Assembly (NCBI RefSeq): GCF_021497965.1
Contig: NZ_CP046525.1
Span: forward strand, 496,001-560,000
Length of the DNA stretch: 64,000 nt
Direction of reading: 5' to 3'
DNA from: Streptococcus infantis
GTDB lineage: Bacteria; Bacillota; Bacilli; Lactobacillales; Streptococcaceae
The notes under the pieces are model-generated. The model was not told the DNA's origin. It saw nothing but the letters and a program-made list of their open reading frames with translations, and ran no database searches. This document shows positions 24,932 through 34,285 of the stretch, piece by piece; within the stretch, counting starts at the first letter, position 1, and every line of letters starts with the position of its first letter. The translations under genes and the position numbers were made by a program.

Positions 24932-26680
24932 ATGGAATTAACAGCCATTTATCATAGACCAGAATCAGAGTATGCTTATCTTTATAAAGAAAATCAGTTG
25001 CATATCCGAATCAGAACAAAGAAAGATGATATTCAAAAGGTCATTTTGCATTATGGTGATCCCTTTATTTTCATTGAGGATAAGTATGAAGCCAAGAAGG
25101 AAATGACAAAAGTAACCTCAGATGCTTTATTTGATTATTGGCAGGTTACAGTGTCTGTTGATTTTGCACGGATTCAGTATCTCTTTGAACTTCTTGATAC
25201 AGAAGGCCAGGGTGTCTACTATGGTGATAAGGGTTGTGTAGAATATACTCAAGAAAACTTGGATGCTGATGGAAATGGCTTTAAACTTCCTTACATTCAC
25301 GAAATCGATGGTTGCCAGGTTCCTAGTTGGGTTTCAGAAGCTGTGTGGTATCAGATTTTTCCTGAACGCTTTGCCAATGGAAATCCTGACCTAACTCCAG
25401 ATGGAGCTAGAGAGTGGGATGCAGAGATTTCCCCGGGTAGAGATGACTTTTTTGGTGGAGATTTGCAAGGAATTATCGACCACCTAGACTATCTAAAATA
25501 CTTGGGAATCACAGGACTTTACCTATGTCCGATTTTTGAAGCGACGACCAATCACAAGTATGATACAACGGATTATTTTGAAATTGATCGTCATTTTGGA
25601 GATAAGGAAGTCTTTCGTAATCTAGTCGATGAAGCTCATAAACGTGGCATCAAGATTATGCTAGATGCGGTGTTTAATCATATCGGTTATCAGTCGGCTC
25701 AGTGGCAAGATGTTCTGAAGAATGGAGAAAAGTCAACTTATAAGGATTGGTTCCATATTCAAGAATTTCCAATTACTGAGGATAAGCTTAAGAAGGCCAG
25801 AGAATTACCTTATCATACATTTGCTTTTGCCAGCTATATGCCTAAGTTAAACACAGCCAATCCTGAAGTTAAAGACTATCTTTTGAGTGTTGCGACCTAT
25901 TGGATTGAAAATTTTGATATCGATGCTTGGCGCTTGGATGTTGCCAATGAAATTGACCACAAGTTCTGGAGAGATTTCAGAAATGCAGTTCTGGCCAAAA
26001 AGCCTGATTTGTATATTTTAGGTGAAATCTGGCACACGTCTCAACCTTGGCTAAAAGGGGATGAGTTTCATGCAGTTATGAACTACCCTCTTTCTGAAAG
26101 TATCAAAGACTATTTCTTGCGTCAGCATAAAAAGACAGATCAGTTTATTTCAGAAATCAACAGCCAGTCTATGTACTACAAGCAACAAATTGCTGAAGTG
26201 ATGTTTAACCTTCTGGATTCTCATGATACAGAGCGCATCCTCACAACTGCCAATGGGAATATCCAGCATGTTAAGGCTGCCCTAACCTTCCTCTTCCTTC
26301 AGCGAGGAACTCCATGTATCTATTATGGAACAGAGCTGGCACTAAAAGGTGGACCAGACCCTGACTGCCGTCGTGTCATGCCATGGGATCGTGTCTCTGA
26401 GGACAATGATATGCTGAATTTCATGAAGCAATTAATCAAGGTCCGTAAGGAAATTTCAAGCATTATTCAATATGGAACCTATAAGCTAGAAGAAGTGAAG
26501 CCAGATATTCTTTCCTTGAAGTGGACCTACGAACGAAAAGAAGTTCAAGCTATCTTTAATCAGTCTAAGGAAAATTTTGTCTTGGACAGAGATTCAGTTG
26601 ATTTGTCTAGTCATTGTCAGGTTAAGGAGGGACAACAAATCATCTTACCAGATGGATTTGTGGTCTATATTTCTGAGTAA
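24932..26680 (+). CDS. GH13 alpha-glycosidase (neopullulanase / maltogenic amylase type)
   Basis: A 582-residue intracellular GH13 enzyme acting on maltodextrins or cyclodextrins. An N-terminal immunoglobulin-like domain (about residues 1-120) precedes the barrel, as in neopullulanases. Catalytic blocks are visible: DAVFNH near residue 244, WRLDVANE (nucleophile Asp) near residue 328, ILGEIWH (acid Glu) near residue 359 and NLLDSHDTER near residue 428. No signal peptide, so it works on imported oligosaccharides. The cre box in its promoter fits catabolite control. Confidence 0.88.
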   Translation: MELTAIYHRPESEYAYLYKENQLHIRIRTKKDDIQKVILHYGDPFIFIEDKYEAKKEMTKVTSDALFDYWQVTVSVDFARIQYLFELLDTEGQGVYYGDKGCVEYTQENLDADGNGFKLPYIHEIDGCQVPSWVSEAVWYQIFPERFANGNPDLTPDGAREWDAEISPGRDDFFGGDLQGIIDHLDYLKYLGITGLYLCPIFEATTNHKYDTTDYFEIDRHFGDKEVFRNLVDEAHKRGIKIMLDAVFNHIGYQSAQWQDVLKNGEKSTYKDWFHIQEFPITEDKLKKARELPYHTFAFASYMPKLNTANPEVKDYLLSVATYWIENFDIDAWRLDVANEIDHKFWRDFRNAVLAKKPDLYILGEIWHTSQPWLKGDEFHAVMNYPLSESIKDYFLRQHKKTDQFISEINSQSMYYKQQIAEVMFNLLDSHDTERILTTANGNIQHVKAALTFLFLQRGTPCIYYGTELALKGGPDPDCRRVMPWDRVSEDNDMLNFMKQLIKVRKEISSIIQYGTYKLEEVKPDILSLKWTYERKEVQAIFNQSKENFVLDRDSVDLSSHCQVKEGQQIILPDGFVVYISE

Positions 26681-26695
26681 AAAAGGATTAAAATA

Positions 26696-27253
26696 ATGGC
26701 ACTCAAGGAAGTTTATGATTATTTTCGTCACTATGATAAGGAAACTTATCAAGTTGTCGCCTGCATGGGCAATGAACCATCGGAAGAAGATGTCCAGGAT
26801 TTTGAAAACCAATACGGCATTTCTCTGCCAGAAGATTTTAGAGAATTCACCATGTCAGCTCTTGGAGGCCTCTTTATGGAAGTCAGAGAAGAGCTATGGC
26901 CAAGAGCCAAGGCATATGACGTAGCTCCTTTTTGGACCTTCTGCCGAGGTATTAAGGTCTTGGGAATTGCAAATGGCATCCCAGACTTCCTAGACATTCG
27001 AATAAAAACTAAGGAATTACATGATTTAGGATTTGTTGACTATATTCCATTTCTATCTATCATCGGTGATGGAGATGTGGTTTTCTGCTTTGATAAGGAC
27101 AATCACATAGTAGCTCTAGATTGGTTTAATAGTGGAGAAACGGAAGAGCTTGAATGTGATTTTTCAGGACTTTTACTCCAGCAAATTGCAGAGTTAGAAA
27201 TGCGTAAAAATGAGATGTTCAAGATGTTGAAAGAAAAGAAGGATAGTCAGTAA
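26696..27253 (+). CDS. SMI1/KNR4 (SUKH-like) domain protein
   Basis: A 185-residue soluble protein with the SMI1/KNR4 pattern: EPSEEDVQDFENQYGISLPEDFREF near residue 27 (the helix plus LP-x-D/E-F hallmark), then LGGL and a closing beta-rich half. SUKH proteins often serve as immunity proteins to toxins, but stand-alone copies are common. It starts 15 bases after the GH13 gene, without a clear promoter, so it is probably co-transcribed. No toxin gene is adjacent. Confidence 0.7.
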   Translation: MALKEVYDYFRHYDKETYQVVACMGNEPSEEDVQDFENQYGISLPEDFREFTMSALGGLFMEVREELWPRAKAYDVAPFWTFCRGIKVLGIANGIPDFLDIRIKTKELHDLGFVDYIPFLSIIGDGDVVFCFDKDNHIVALDWFNSGETEELECDFSGLLLQQIAELEMRKNEMFKMLKEKKDSQ

Positions 27254-27285
27254 CCGAAGGTAAATTCAGAATAGTTTTCAGTAAC

Positions 27286-27315
27286 AGCTGTTTCACTGAT
27301 AGAAACAGCTTTTTT
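27286..27315 (+). terminator. Intrinsic terminator after the SUKH-like gene
   Basis: A 9-bp perfect stem AGCTGTTTC / GAAACAGCT with a 7-base loop is followed by six T. Confidence 0.85.
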
Positions 27316-27407
27316 GGCGTATTGATCCAAATGTACATTTTAAAATTTAAGCTTTTCTACAAATTATAGAAAAATAAATCAAAAGTATGATTTTTATAGG
27401 GATTCTA

Positions 27408-27471
27408 TTGAAGTATCTTATGTTATTTAATAAAATAGAAATAATTAAAACAAGAAAGTATAACGTTTTCA
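27408..27471 (+). promoter_or_regulatory. Promoter and cre-like site of bgaA
   Basis: TTGAAG at 27408 and TAAAAT at 27431 have 17-base spacing. A half-matching cre box (ATAACGTTTTCA, within 27457-27471) lies just after the predicted start of transcription. CcpA control of the lactose/galactoside enzyme is plausible; the left half of the box is weak. Confidence 0.55.
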
Positions 27472-27508
27472 CAAAAAATAGAAGCGGTTCCTTAATAAGG
27501 AGAAGCCT

Positions 27509-27586
27509 ATGGAAAAGATCATTGGAATCGAAAAAGAGTCTATAGCATCCGTAAATATACGGTGGGAACATGCTCAGTGCTTATAG
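27509..27586 (+). other. Out-of-frame initiation region of bgaA (apparent 1-base deletion)
   Basis: AAGGAG at 27497 is ideally placed before ATG 27509, but this ATG opens a frame that ends after 25 codons at TAG 27584-27586. The frame of the large protein, read through the same DNA from 27511, encodes GKDHWNRKRVYSIRKYTVG, the YSIRK-type export signal found at the start of pneumococcal BgaA. Adding one G after the ATG (ATGGG instead of ATGG) would join start and signal. No other ATG, GTG or TTG is in frame before 27562. Confidence 0.8.
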
Positions 27587-30500
27587 GAACATGCTTTGTT
27601 TTATTTGGAGCCAATCTAGCTGGTGCAAGTACTGTATCTGCAGATGAAACTCCAGTCACTGTTGCTACAGAAAATGTGGATAAGGAAATCACTAAAGAAG
27701 AAGCTGTTGTTGAAAAGGCTCCTGAACAACCTGTAACAACAGAACCTGTCACCAGTGAAGTAGTTGGAACTGAACATGAAGTAGAGAAAAAAGAGGAGGC
27801 TCCAACTACTGGAGCTACTGCTGAGAAGAAAGAAACTTCCGAAGTAGAGAAACAAGCTCCAGCTGTGACTCAAGATCAATCTGCTCAAACAGAGAAACCA
27901 GAGCTCAAACCTGCAACTAATGATGAGGTAAAACAGTTGATTGAGGATAGAAAAGTAGAATTTAACCAAAACTGGCACTTCAAACTCAATGCCAATGCAA
28001 AAGATGCTATCAAACCAGATGCCGATGTATCAAGCTGGAAGAAATTAGACCTTCCTCATGACTGGAGTATTTACAATGACTTCGACCATGATTCTCCTGC
28101 CCAAAATGAGGGTGGACAGCTAAATGGTGGTGATGCTTGGTATCGTAAGACTTTTAAACTTGATGAGGAAGATCTCAATAAGAATGTTCGTATCACATTT
28201 GATGGAATTTATATGGATTCTCAGGTCTATGTCAATGGTCAGCTAGTAGGTCACTATCCAAATGGTTATAACCAATTCTCATATGACATTACTGGCTATC
28301 TCAATAAAGACGGTCGCGAAAATGTCGTCGCAGTCCATGCCATTAATAAACAACCAAGTAGTCGTTGGTATTCAGGAAGTGGTATTTACCGTGATGTTAA
28401 CCTTCAAGTTACAGATAAGGTCCATGCTGAAAAGAATGGAACAACCATCTTAACACCAGACCTTGAGAAACAACAGAATGGCAAGGTTGATACTCATGTA
28501 ACAAGTAAGATTGTCAACACAGATGACAAAGATCATGAAATTCTTGCTGAATACCAAATTATTGAACGTAACGGTCAAGCTGTAACAGACTTGGTTCGTA
28601 CAGATAGCCAAGTCTTGAAAGCACATCAATCAACAAGCTTAAATGCTATTTTACAAGTTGAAAAACCAAAACTCTGGACAGTTCTTAACGATAAACCAGC
28701 CCTTTATGAATTAGTGACTCGTGTTTATCGTGATGGTCAATTGGTCGATGCTAAGAAGGACTTGTTTGGTTACCGTTACTATAACTGGACACCAAATGAA
28801 GGCTTCTCTTTGAATGGTGAACGCATTAAATTCCATGGAGTTTCTCTTCACCACGACCACGGAGCTCTAGGGGCTGAAGAAAACTATAAGGCAGAATACC
28901 GTCGCCTGAAACAGATGAAGGATATGGGTGTGAACTCTATCCGTACAACCCACAACCCAGCTAGTGAGCAAACTTTGCAGATTGCTGCAGAACTAGGTTT
29001 GTTGGTTCAAGAAGAAGCCTTTGACACTTGGTATGGTGGTAAGAAACAGTATGACTACGGTCGCTTCTTTGACAAAGATGCTACTCACCCAGACGCTAAG
29101 AAAGGTGAAAAATGGTCTGATTTTGACCTTCGTACCATGGTTGAACGAGGAAAGAACAACCCTGCTATCGTTATGTGGTCTATCGGTAATGAAATCGGTG
29201 AAGCAGACGGGAAACCTCGTTCTCTAGCAACAGTTAAACGCTTGGTTCAAGTTATCAAGGCTGTTGATAAGACACGCTATGTCACTATGGGAGCAGATAA
29301 GTTCCGTTTTGGTGATGGTAGTGGTGACCATGAAAAGATTGCCAATGAACTTGATGCCGTTGGTTTTAACTACTCAGAAGATAACTACAAGAAACTTCGT
29401 GCAAAACATCCAAATTGGTTGATTTACGGTTCTGAAACTTCCTCAGCTACTCGTACACGTGGAAGTTATTTCCGCCCAGAACGTGAATTGGTCCACAGCA
29501 ATCAGGCTTACCGTAATTACGAGCAATCAGACTACGGTAATGACCGTGTTGGTTGGGGTAAAACAGCTACAGCATCTTGGACTTTTGACCGTGACAATGC
29601 TGGTTATGCAGGTCAGTTCATCTGGACAGGTACGGACTATATCGGTGAACCGACTCCATGGCACAACCAAAACCACACACCGGTTAAAAGCTCGTACTTT
29701 GGTATCGTAGATACAGCTGGTATTCCAAAACATGACTACTTCTTGTACCAAAGCCAATGGGTTTCTGCTGAGAAGAAACCAATGGTTCACTTGCTTCCTC
29801 ACTGGAACTGGGAAAATCCTACCCTAAAAGAGAATGTAGCGGATGCAGATGGTAATATTCCAGTCCGTGCCTATTCTAATGCGGCAAGTGTAGAACTATT
29901 CTTGAATGGTAATACTCTAGGCAAGAAGACATTTACTAAAAAACAAACAAGTGATGGACGTACTTACCAAGAGGGTGCTAAACCGAATGAACTTTACCTT
30001 GAATGGAAGGTTGCTTTTGAAGCAGGTACTTTAGAAGCAGTAGCTCGTGACGAAGCTGGTAACATCGTTGCTCGTGATAAGATTGTGACCGCTGGAGAAC
30101 CTGCAGGGGTTCGTTTGGTCAAAGAAGAACATGCTATCGCAGCTGACGGAAAAGACCTCACTTATATCTATTACGAAATTGTTGACAGTAAAGGTAACGT
30201 AGTTCCTACAGCCAATAATCTTGTTCGCTTCCAGTTGCATGGACAAGGTCAGATTGTCGGTGTGGATAACGGGGAACAAGCCAGCCGTGAACGTTACAAA
30301 GAACAAGCAGATGGTTCATGGATTCGCAAAGCCTTTAATGGTAAGGGTGTTGTGATTGTCAAATCAACTGAGCAAGCAGGTAAATTCACCTTGACAGCTC
30401 ACTCTGATTTCTTGAAATCTGGTCAAACAACTATCTTCACAGGTAAGAATGACCAAGCAGAAAAAACAATTCTTGGTACAGAGGTAACTAAAGTACGTAC

Positions 30501-33500
30501 AGTTATCGGTCAAGCAGCGAAAATGCCTTCAAAAGTAGGGTTTATCTACAGTGATGGCAACCGTGCAAAACATCCTGTAGAATGGTCAGCAGTTGATGTT
30601 AACAAACCAGGTATTGTGACTGTGAAAGGTGTGGCAGATGGACGCGACGTCGAAGCGCGTGTTGAAATCTTGGCACTCGAAACAGAATTACCTGTAGTTA
30701 AGAGAATTGCACCAAGTACCGACCTAAGTGAAGTTGACAAATCTGTTTCCTATGTAGTATCGGATGGTACTTTAGGAAGCTATGATGTTGATAGATGGGA
30801 AGTGGCAACTGAAGATCAAGCTAAACTAGCGATCCCAGGATCTCGCATCCAAGCTAAAGGAATTTCTGGTGAAGATGAAATCGCTGCTACATTCGTAGTT
30901 GCAGAAGGAGAAGTGGCTAATCCGGTAATACCAAGTGTAACTGTGGCGGCTCAAGCGGTTGAAGGTCTTTCAACTGACCAGCCTGTAAAATACCACAAGC
31001 TTGCTTATGGAGTAGCTTTGCCAGAGGTCAAAGCTACAGCTGAAAATGCTCAAGTGACAGTTATCCAAGCTAATGAAGCAAATGGTATGCGTGCAAACAT
31101 TTATGTTCAACCAAATGATGGTGGAGCACTTCAAACGTATGCTATCCAATTCTTACAAGAGGCTCCTCAGATTGAACGTTTGAGCCTAGTGGTAGAAAAT
31201 GCAGATGCTCTGAAAGAAGACCAAACAGTTGGAATCAAGGTCTTTGCTCACTATCAAGATGGTACTGAGGCTGTCTTGAAAGCCGACAAGGTAACCTTCT
31301 CAACTACGGGTGAGGGAGACGTTGCTGTTCGTAAAGGTATGCTTGAATTGCACAAACCTGGTCAAGTAACACTGAAAGCCCAATTTGAAGGAGCTGAAGG
31401 TCAGATTGACTTGAATATTCAAGCGAATACTGAAAGCAAAGTCGTCCAAGCTATTCGCCCAGTTAGTGTCGTGACAGGTTTGAACCAAGCACCAAGTCTA
31501 CCTGATACAGTAACCGTAGAGTACGATAAAGGATTTCCAAAAGTTCACAAGGTGACTTGGCAAGCAGTTGCTAAAGAAGACCTTGCTAAGTACCATACCT
31601 TTGATGTTCTAGGTAAAGTAGAAGGAATTGCAGACGAAGCTCATGCTAAAGTTTCTGTAGAAGGTATCATTGCAGTCGAAGAAGTGACTACAACAACTCC
31701 GGTTTCAGAAGCTCCTCAATTACCAGAAAGCGTTCGTACTTACCACTCAAATGGCCAAGTATCTTCAGCTAAGGTAACTTGGGACGCAATTGACCCAAGC
31801 CAATATGCAAATGAAGGCAGCTTTACAGTGACAGGACAGGTGGAAGGTACTCAGTTACCAACAAAACTTCATGTTCGTGTATCTGCTCAGACAGAAACTG
31901 GTGCTAACATTTCTGACCAGTGGACAGGTTCAGAGTTACCACTTGCCTTTGCATCAGACTCAAATCCAAGTGACTCAGTAGCCAATGTCAATGACAAGCT
32001 AATCTCATTTAATGACCAACCAGCAAACCGCTGGACAAACTGGAAACGTACAAGTGAAGCATCAGTGGGAATTCTCTTTGGTGATTCTGGTATCCTGTCT
32101 AAACGATCAGTTGATAACCTAAATGTAGCCTTCCACGAAGATCACGGTGTTGGTGCACCTAAGTCTTATGTCATCGAATACTATGTAGGAACAGATGTTC
32201 CAACAGTTCCTAAGAACCCAAGCTTTGTAGCTAGTGAAGACCACGTCTTTAACGATGACAATAACTGGAAACAAGTGACAAATCTTAAAGCTCCAGATCA
32301 AGTGAGAGCTGGAGAAATGACTCACTTTAGCTTTGATAAAGTCAACACTTATGCGGTTCGTATCCGTATGACAAATCCTGATGATAAATGGGGTACTTCT
32401 ATCACAGAAATTCAAATCTTCTCTAAACAAGTAGCTGCAGCCAAGAAAGCTCAAGCACAAATCCAAGTAGATGGAAAAGATTTGCCAAACTTTAACCCAG
32501 GCTTAACTGACTACTATCTTGAAGCAAGCCAAGGAAAAGCTCCTACTGTTACAGCCAGTGTTATTGAAAATGGTATTGCAACAGTTGTACCAAGCGTACG
32601 TGAAGGAGATCCAGTCCGTGTTGTTGTCAAGGCTGAAAACGGTGATATTCTAGGTGAATACCGCCTACACTTCACAAATGATAAAGATTTGCTCGCGAGT
32701 AAACCTGTTACTGTTGCCAAATCATCTCGCTTGGTTGCTAAAGGACAAACCCTTGAGTTACCTACGAAATTCCCTGTTTACTTCACAGGTAAAGATGGCT
32801 ATGAAGTCAAAGACTTGGATGTTGACTGGGAAGCAGTGCCTTCAGAAAATCTAACAAAAGCAGGTGAATTTACAGTTCATGGTCGCGTTTTAGGTACTGA
32901 TTTAACTGCTGAAGTAGCGGTACGTGTCACTGATAAACTCGGTGAAAACCTATCAGATAACCCTGACTTTGATGATGATAGCAACCGCTCATTTGCTTCA
33001 GCAACCAACGATATTGATCCAAGCTCACGTGACCGTGTGGACTATGTCAATGATGGTTCAGATGATGAAAGTCGTCGTTGGACCAACTGGTCTCCAACTC
33101 CATCTGACAATCCAGAAGTTTCAGTAGGGGTTATCTTTAGAGAAGCTGGTAAGATTGTTGAACGCACAGTCGCTGAAGGAAGCATTCGATTCTTCTCAGA
33201 TGGTGGAACAGACGCACCTTCTAAACTCGTCCTAGAACGCTACATCGGTCCAGACTTTGATGCACCAGAATACTATTCTAACTATCAACCATACGATCCA
33301 GAACATCCATTCAATACACCATCTAATTGGGAAAAGGTTGAATACCGTGCAGATCAAGAAATAGAAGCTGGAACCGATATCCATGTCACCTTCGCACCAG
33401 TTAAAACCAAAGCCATGAGATGGCGTATGGATAGAAAAGCTGATAAGAAGGGTGTTGCTATCACTGAATTGACCTTCATTGCACCAAGTGAAGAACCTAA

Positions 33501-34023
33501 AGATAGCACAAGTGCGAAACTTCTTGTAGATGGTAAAGAACTTTCAGACTTCTCTGAAGATCGTGTAGATTACCGTGTGACTTACACTGGTACTCGTCCA
33601 AATGTAACAGTAGAAGCTGGCGAAAACGTAGCAGCAACTATTGTTGATAGTGGTGATGATAAACTTCCAGTCTTGGTTCATCTTGTTTCAGAAAGTGGAA
33701 AACACGTCAAGGAATATCGCATTCAATTAACTAGAGCAGAAGTTGAAAGTGCCAAGACGGAACCAGCTGTTCACGAAATTCCAGAATACACAGGTGGTGT
33801 AAACGCGGTCGAAGCAGCAGTCAATGAGGTTCCAGAATACAAAGATGAGCAAACAATGGTGTCTCTTGCTATGTCTCAAGATAAGACTTATCAAGCGCCT
33901 GCTAGCCATCAACATATTCTCCCAGAAACAGGTACTAAAGGAAATGCTAATCTTGCAACAGCAGGCCTTGTAGGTATGCTTCTTGGATTGTTTGCAATGG
34001 GTAAGAAAAAAGATCAAGAATAG
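27562..34023 (+). CDS. bgaA: LPXTG-anchored beta-galactosidase BgaA (start region frameshifted)
   Basis: A giant surface GH2 beta-galactosidase that removes terminal galactose from host glycans. From the first in-frame start, GTG 27562, it has 2153 residues: a hydrophobic signal core, a Glu/Pro/Thr-rich linker to about 125, the GH2 sugar-binding, Ig-like and barrel domains (about 130-850) with acid/base Glu544 in SIGNEIGE and nucleophile Glu625 in YGSETSS, several Ig-like modules, two CBM71-type galactose-binding modules near 1447-1620 and 1792-1980 (both with RWTNW), and the sortase signal LPETG at 2120-2124 with hydrophobic segment and basic tail. The gene's true ATG lies out of frame upstream (see the separate entry), so expression is uncertain. 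The C-terminal G5-like domain I recall in pneumococcal BgaA is replaced by a short EIPEYTGG/EVPEYK segment. Confidence 0.88.
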   Translation: MGTCSVLIGTCFVLFGANLAGASTVSADETPVTVATENVDKEITKEEAVVEKAPEQPVTTEPVTSEVVGTEHEVEKKEEAPTTGATAEKKETSEVEKQAPAVTQDQSAQTEKPELKPATNDEVKQLIEDRKVEFNQNWHFKLNANAKDAIKPDADVSSWKKLDLPHDWSIYNDFDHDSPAQNEGGQLNGGDAWYRKTFKLDEEDLNKNVRITFDGIYMDSQVYVNGQLVGHYPNGYNQFSYDITGYLNKDGRENVVAVHAINKQPSSRWYSGSGIYRDVNLQVTDKVHAEKNGTTILTPDLEKQQNGKVDTHVTSKIVNTDDKDHEILAEYQIIERNGQAVTDLVRTDSQVLKAHQSTSLNAILQVEKPKLWTVLNDKPALYELVTRVYRDGQLVDAKKDLFGYRYYNWTPNEGFSLNGERIKFHGVSLHHDHGALGAEENYKAEYRRLKQMKDMGVNSIRTTHNPASEQTLQIAAELGLLVQEEAFDTWYGGKKQYDYGRFFDKDATHPDAKKGEKWSDFDLRTMVERGKNNPAIVMWSIGNEIGEADGKPRSLATVKRLVQVIKAVDKTRYVTMGADKFRFGDGSGDHEKIANELDAVGFNYSEDNYKKLRAKHPNWLIYGSETSSATRTRGSYFRPERELVHSNQAYRNYEQSDYGNDRVGWGKTATASWTFDRDNAGYAGQFIWTGTDYIGEPTPWHNQNHTPVKSSYFGIVDTAGIPKHDYFLYQSQWVSAEKKPMVHLLPHWNWENPTLKENVADADGNIPVRAYSNAASVELFLNGNTLGKKTFTKKQTSDGRTYQEGAKPNELYLEWKVAFEAGTLEAVARDEAGNIVARDKIVTAGEPAGVRLVKEEHAIAADGKDLTYIYYEIVDSKGNVVPTANNLVRFQLHGQGQIVGVDNGEQASRERYKEQADGSWIRKAFNGKGVVIVKSTEQAGKFTLTAHSDFLKSGQTTIFTGKNDQAEKTILGTEVTKVRTVIGQAAKMPSKVGFIYSDGNRAKHPVEWSAVDVNKPGIVTVKGVADGRDVEARVEILALETELPVVKRIAPSTDLSEVDKSVSYVVSDGTLGSYDVDRWEVATEDQAKLAIPGSRIQAKGISGEDEIAATFVVAEGEVANPVIPSVTVAAQAVEGLSTDQPVKYHKLAYGVALPEVKATAENAQVTVIQANEANGMRANIYVQPNDGGALQTYAIQFLQEAPQIERLSLVVENADALKEDQTVGIKVFAHYQDGTEAVLKADKVTFSTTGEGDVAVRKGMLELHKPGQVTLKAQFEGAEGQIDLNIQANTESKVVQAIRPVSVVTGLNQAPSLPDTVTVEYDKGFPKVHKVTWQAVAKEDLAKYHTFDVLGKVEGIADEAHAKVSVEGIIAVEEVTTTTPVSEAPQLPESVRTYHSNGQVSSAKVTWDAIDPSQYANEGSFTVTGQVEGTQLPTKLHVRVSAQTETGANISDQWTGSELPLAFASDSNPSDSVANVNDKLISFNDQPANRWTNWKRTSEASVGILFGDSGILSKRSVDNLNVAFHEDHGVGAPKSYVIEYYVGTDVPTVPKNPSFVASEDHVFNDDNNWKQVTNLKAPDQVRAGEMTHFSFDKVNTYAVRIRMTNPDDKWGTSITEIQIFSKQVAAAKKAQAQIQVDGKDLPNFNPGLTDYYLEASQGKAPTVTASVIENGIATVVPSVREGDPVRVVVKAENGDILGEYRLHFTNDKDLLASKPVTVAKSSRLVAKGQTLELPTKFPVYFTGKDGYEVKDLDVDWEAVPSENLTKAGEFTVHGRVLGTDLTAEVAVRVTDKLGENLSDNPDFDDDSNRSFASATNDIDPSSRDRVDYVNDGSDDESRRWTNWSPTPSDNPEVSVGVIFREAGKIVERTVAEGSIRFFSDGGTDAPSKLVLERYIGPDFDAPEYYSNYQPYDPEHPFNTPSNWEKVEYRADQEIEAGTDIHVTFAPVKTKAMRWRMDRKADKKGVAITELTFIAPSEEPKDSTSAKLLVDGKELSDFSEDRVDYRVTYTGTRPNVTVEAGENVAATIVDSGDDKLPVLVHLVSESGKHVKEYRIQLTRAEVESAKTEPAVHEIPEYTGGVNAVEAAVNEVPEYKDEQTMVSLAMSQDKTYQAPASHQHILPETGTKGNANLATAGLVGMLLGLFAMGKKKDQE

Positions 34024-34080
34024 AATGGTCTAACATCATCTAAATCCAAGAAAGTGGGTGGCTGAACCCATCTCGACAAT

Positions 34081-34136
34081 AAAAAGTGGACAAAGCTAGT
34101 TCCTTAATGATAGGACTAATATTTGTCCGCTTTTTT
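34081..34136 (+). terminator. Intrinsic terminator after bgaA
   Basis: A 14-bp outer stem AAAAAGTGGACAAA / TTTGTCCGCTTTTT with an inner imperfect stem in the loop (TAGTTCCT with AGGACTA) is followed by T6. Confidence 0.8.
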
Positions 34137-34215
34137 ATGTTTCTTCGTATAAAAATACCTAGGCACAGATGTTAAAGTTGATTACCAACTTCATAAATAA
34201 CAAAAAACAAATAAG

Positions 34216-34236
34216 AAAGCCCTTTGTGGCTTTTTT
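34216..34236 (+). terminator. Second short terminator before murD
   Basis: AAAGCC / GGCTTT with a 6-base loop and T6. It lies just upstream of a TAAAAT -10 candidate at 34253 that may serve murD. Confidence 0.55.
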
Positions 34237-34285
34237 ATTTTCATAAAAATGGTAAAATAGTAAGAGTAGAAATGGAGTTCTAGAA

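Noticed and set aside
27540-27752. Minus-strand open frames opposite bgaA (also 27616-27978, 32119-32466 and others)
   Set aside because: They lie fully inside the coding frame of bgaA, lack ribosome sites and have compositions expected of shadow frames.
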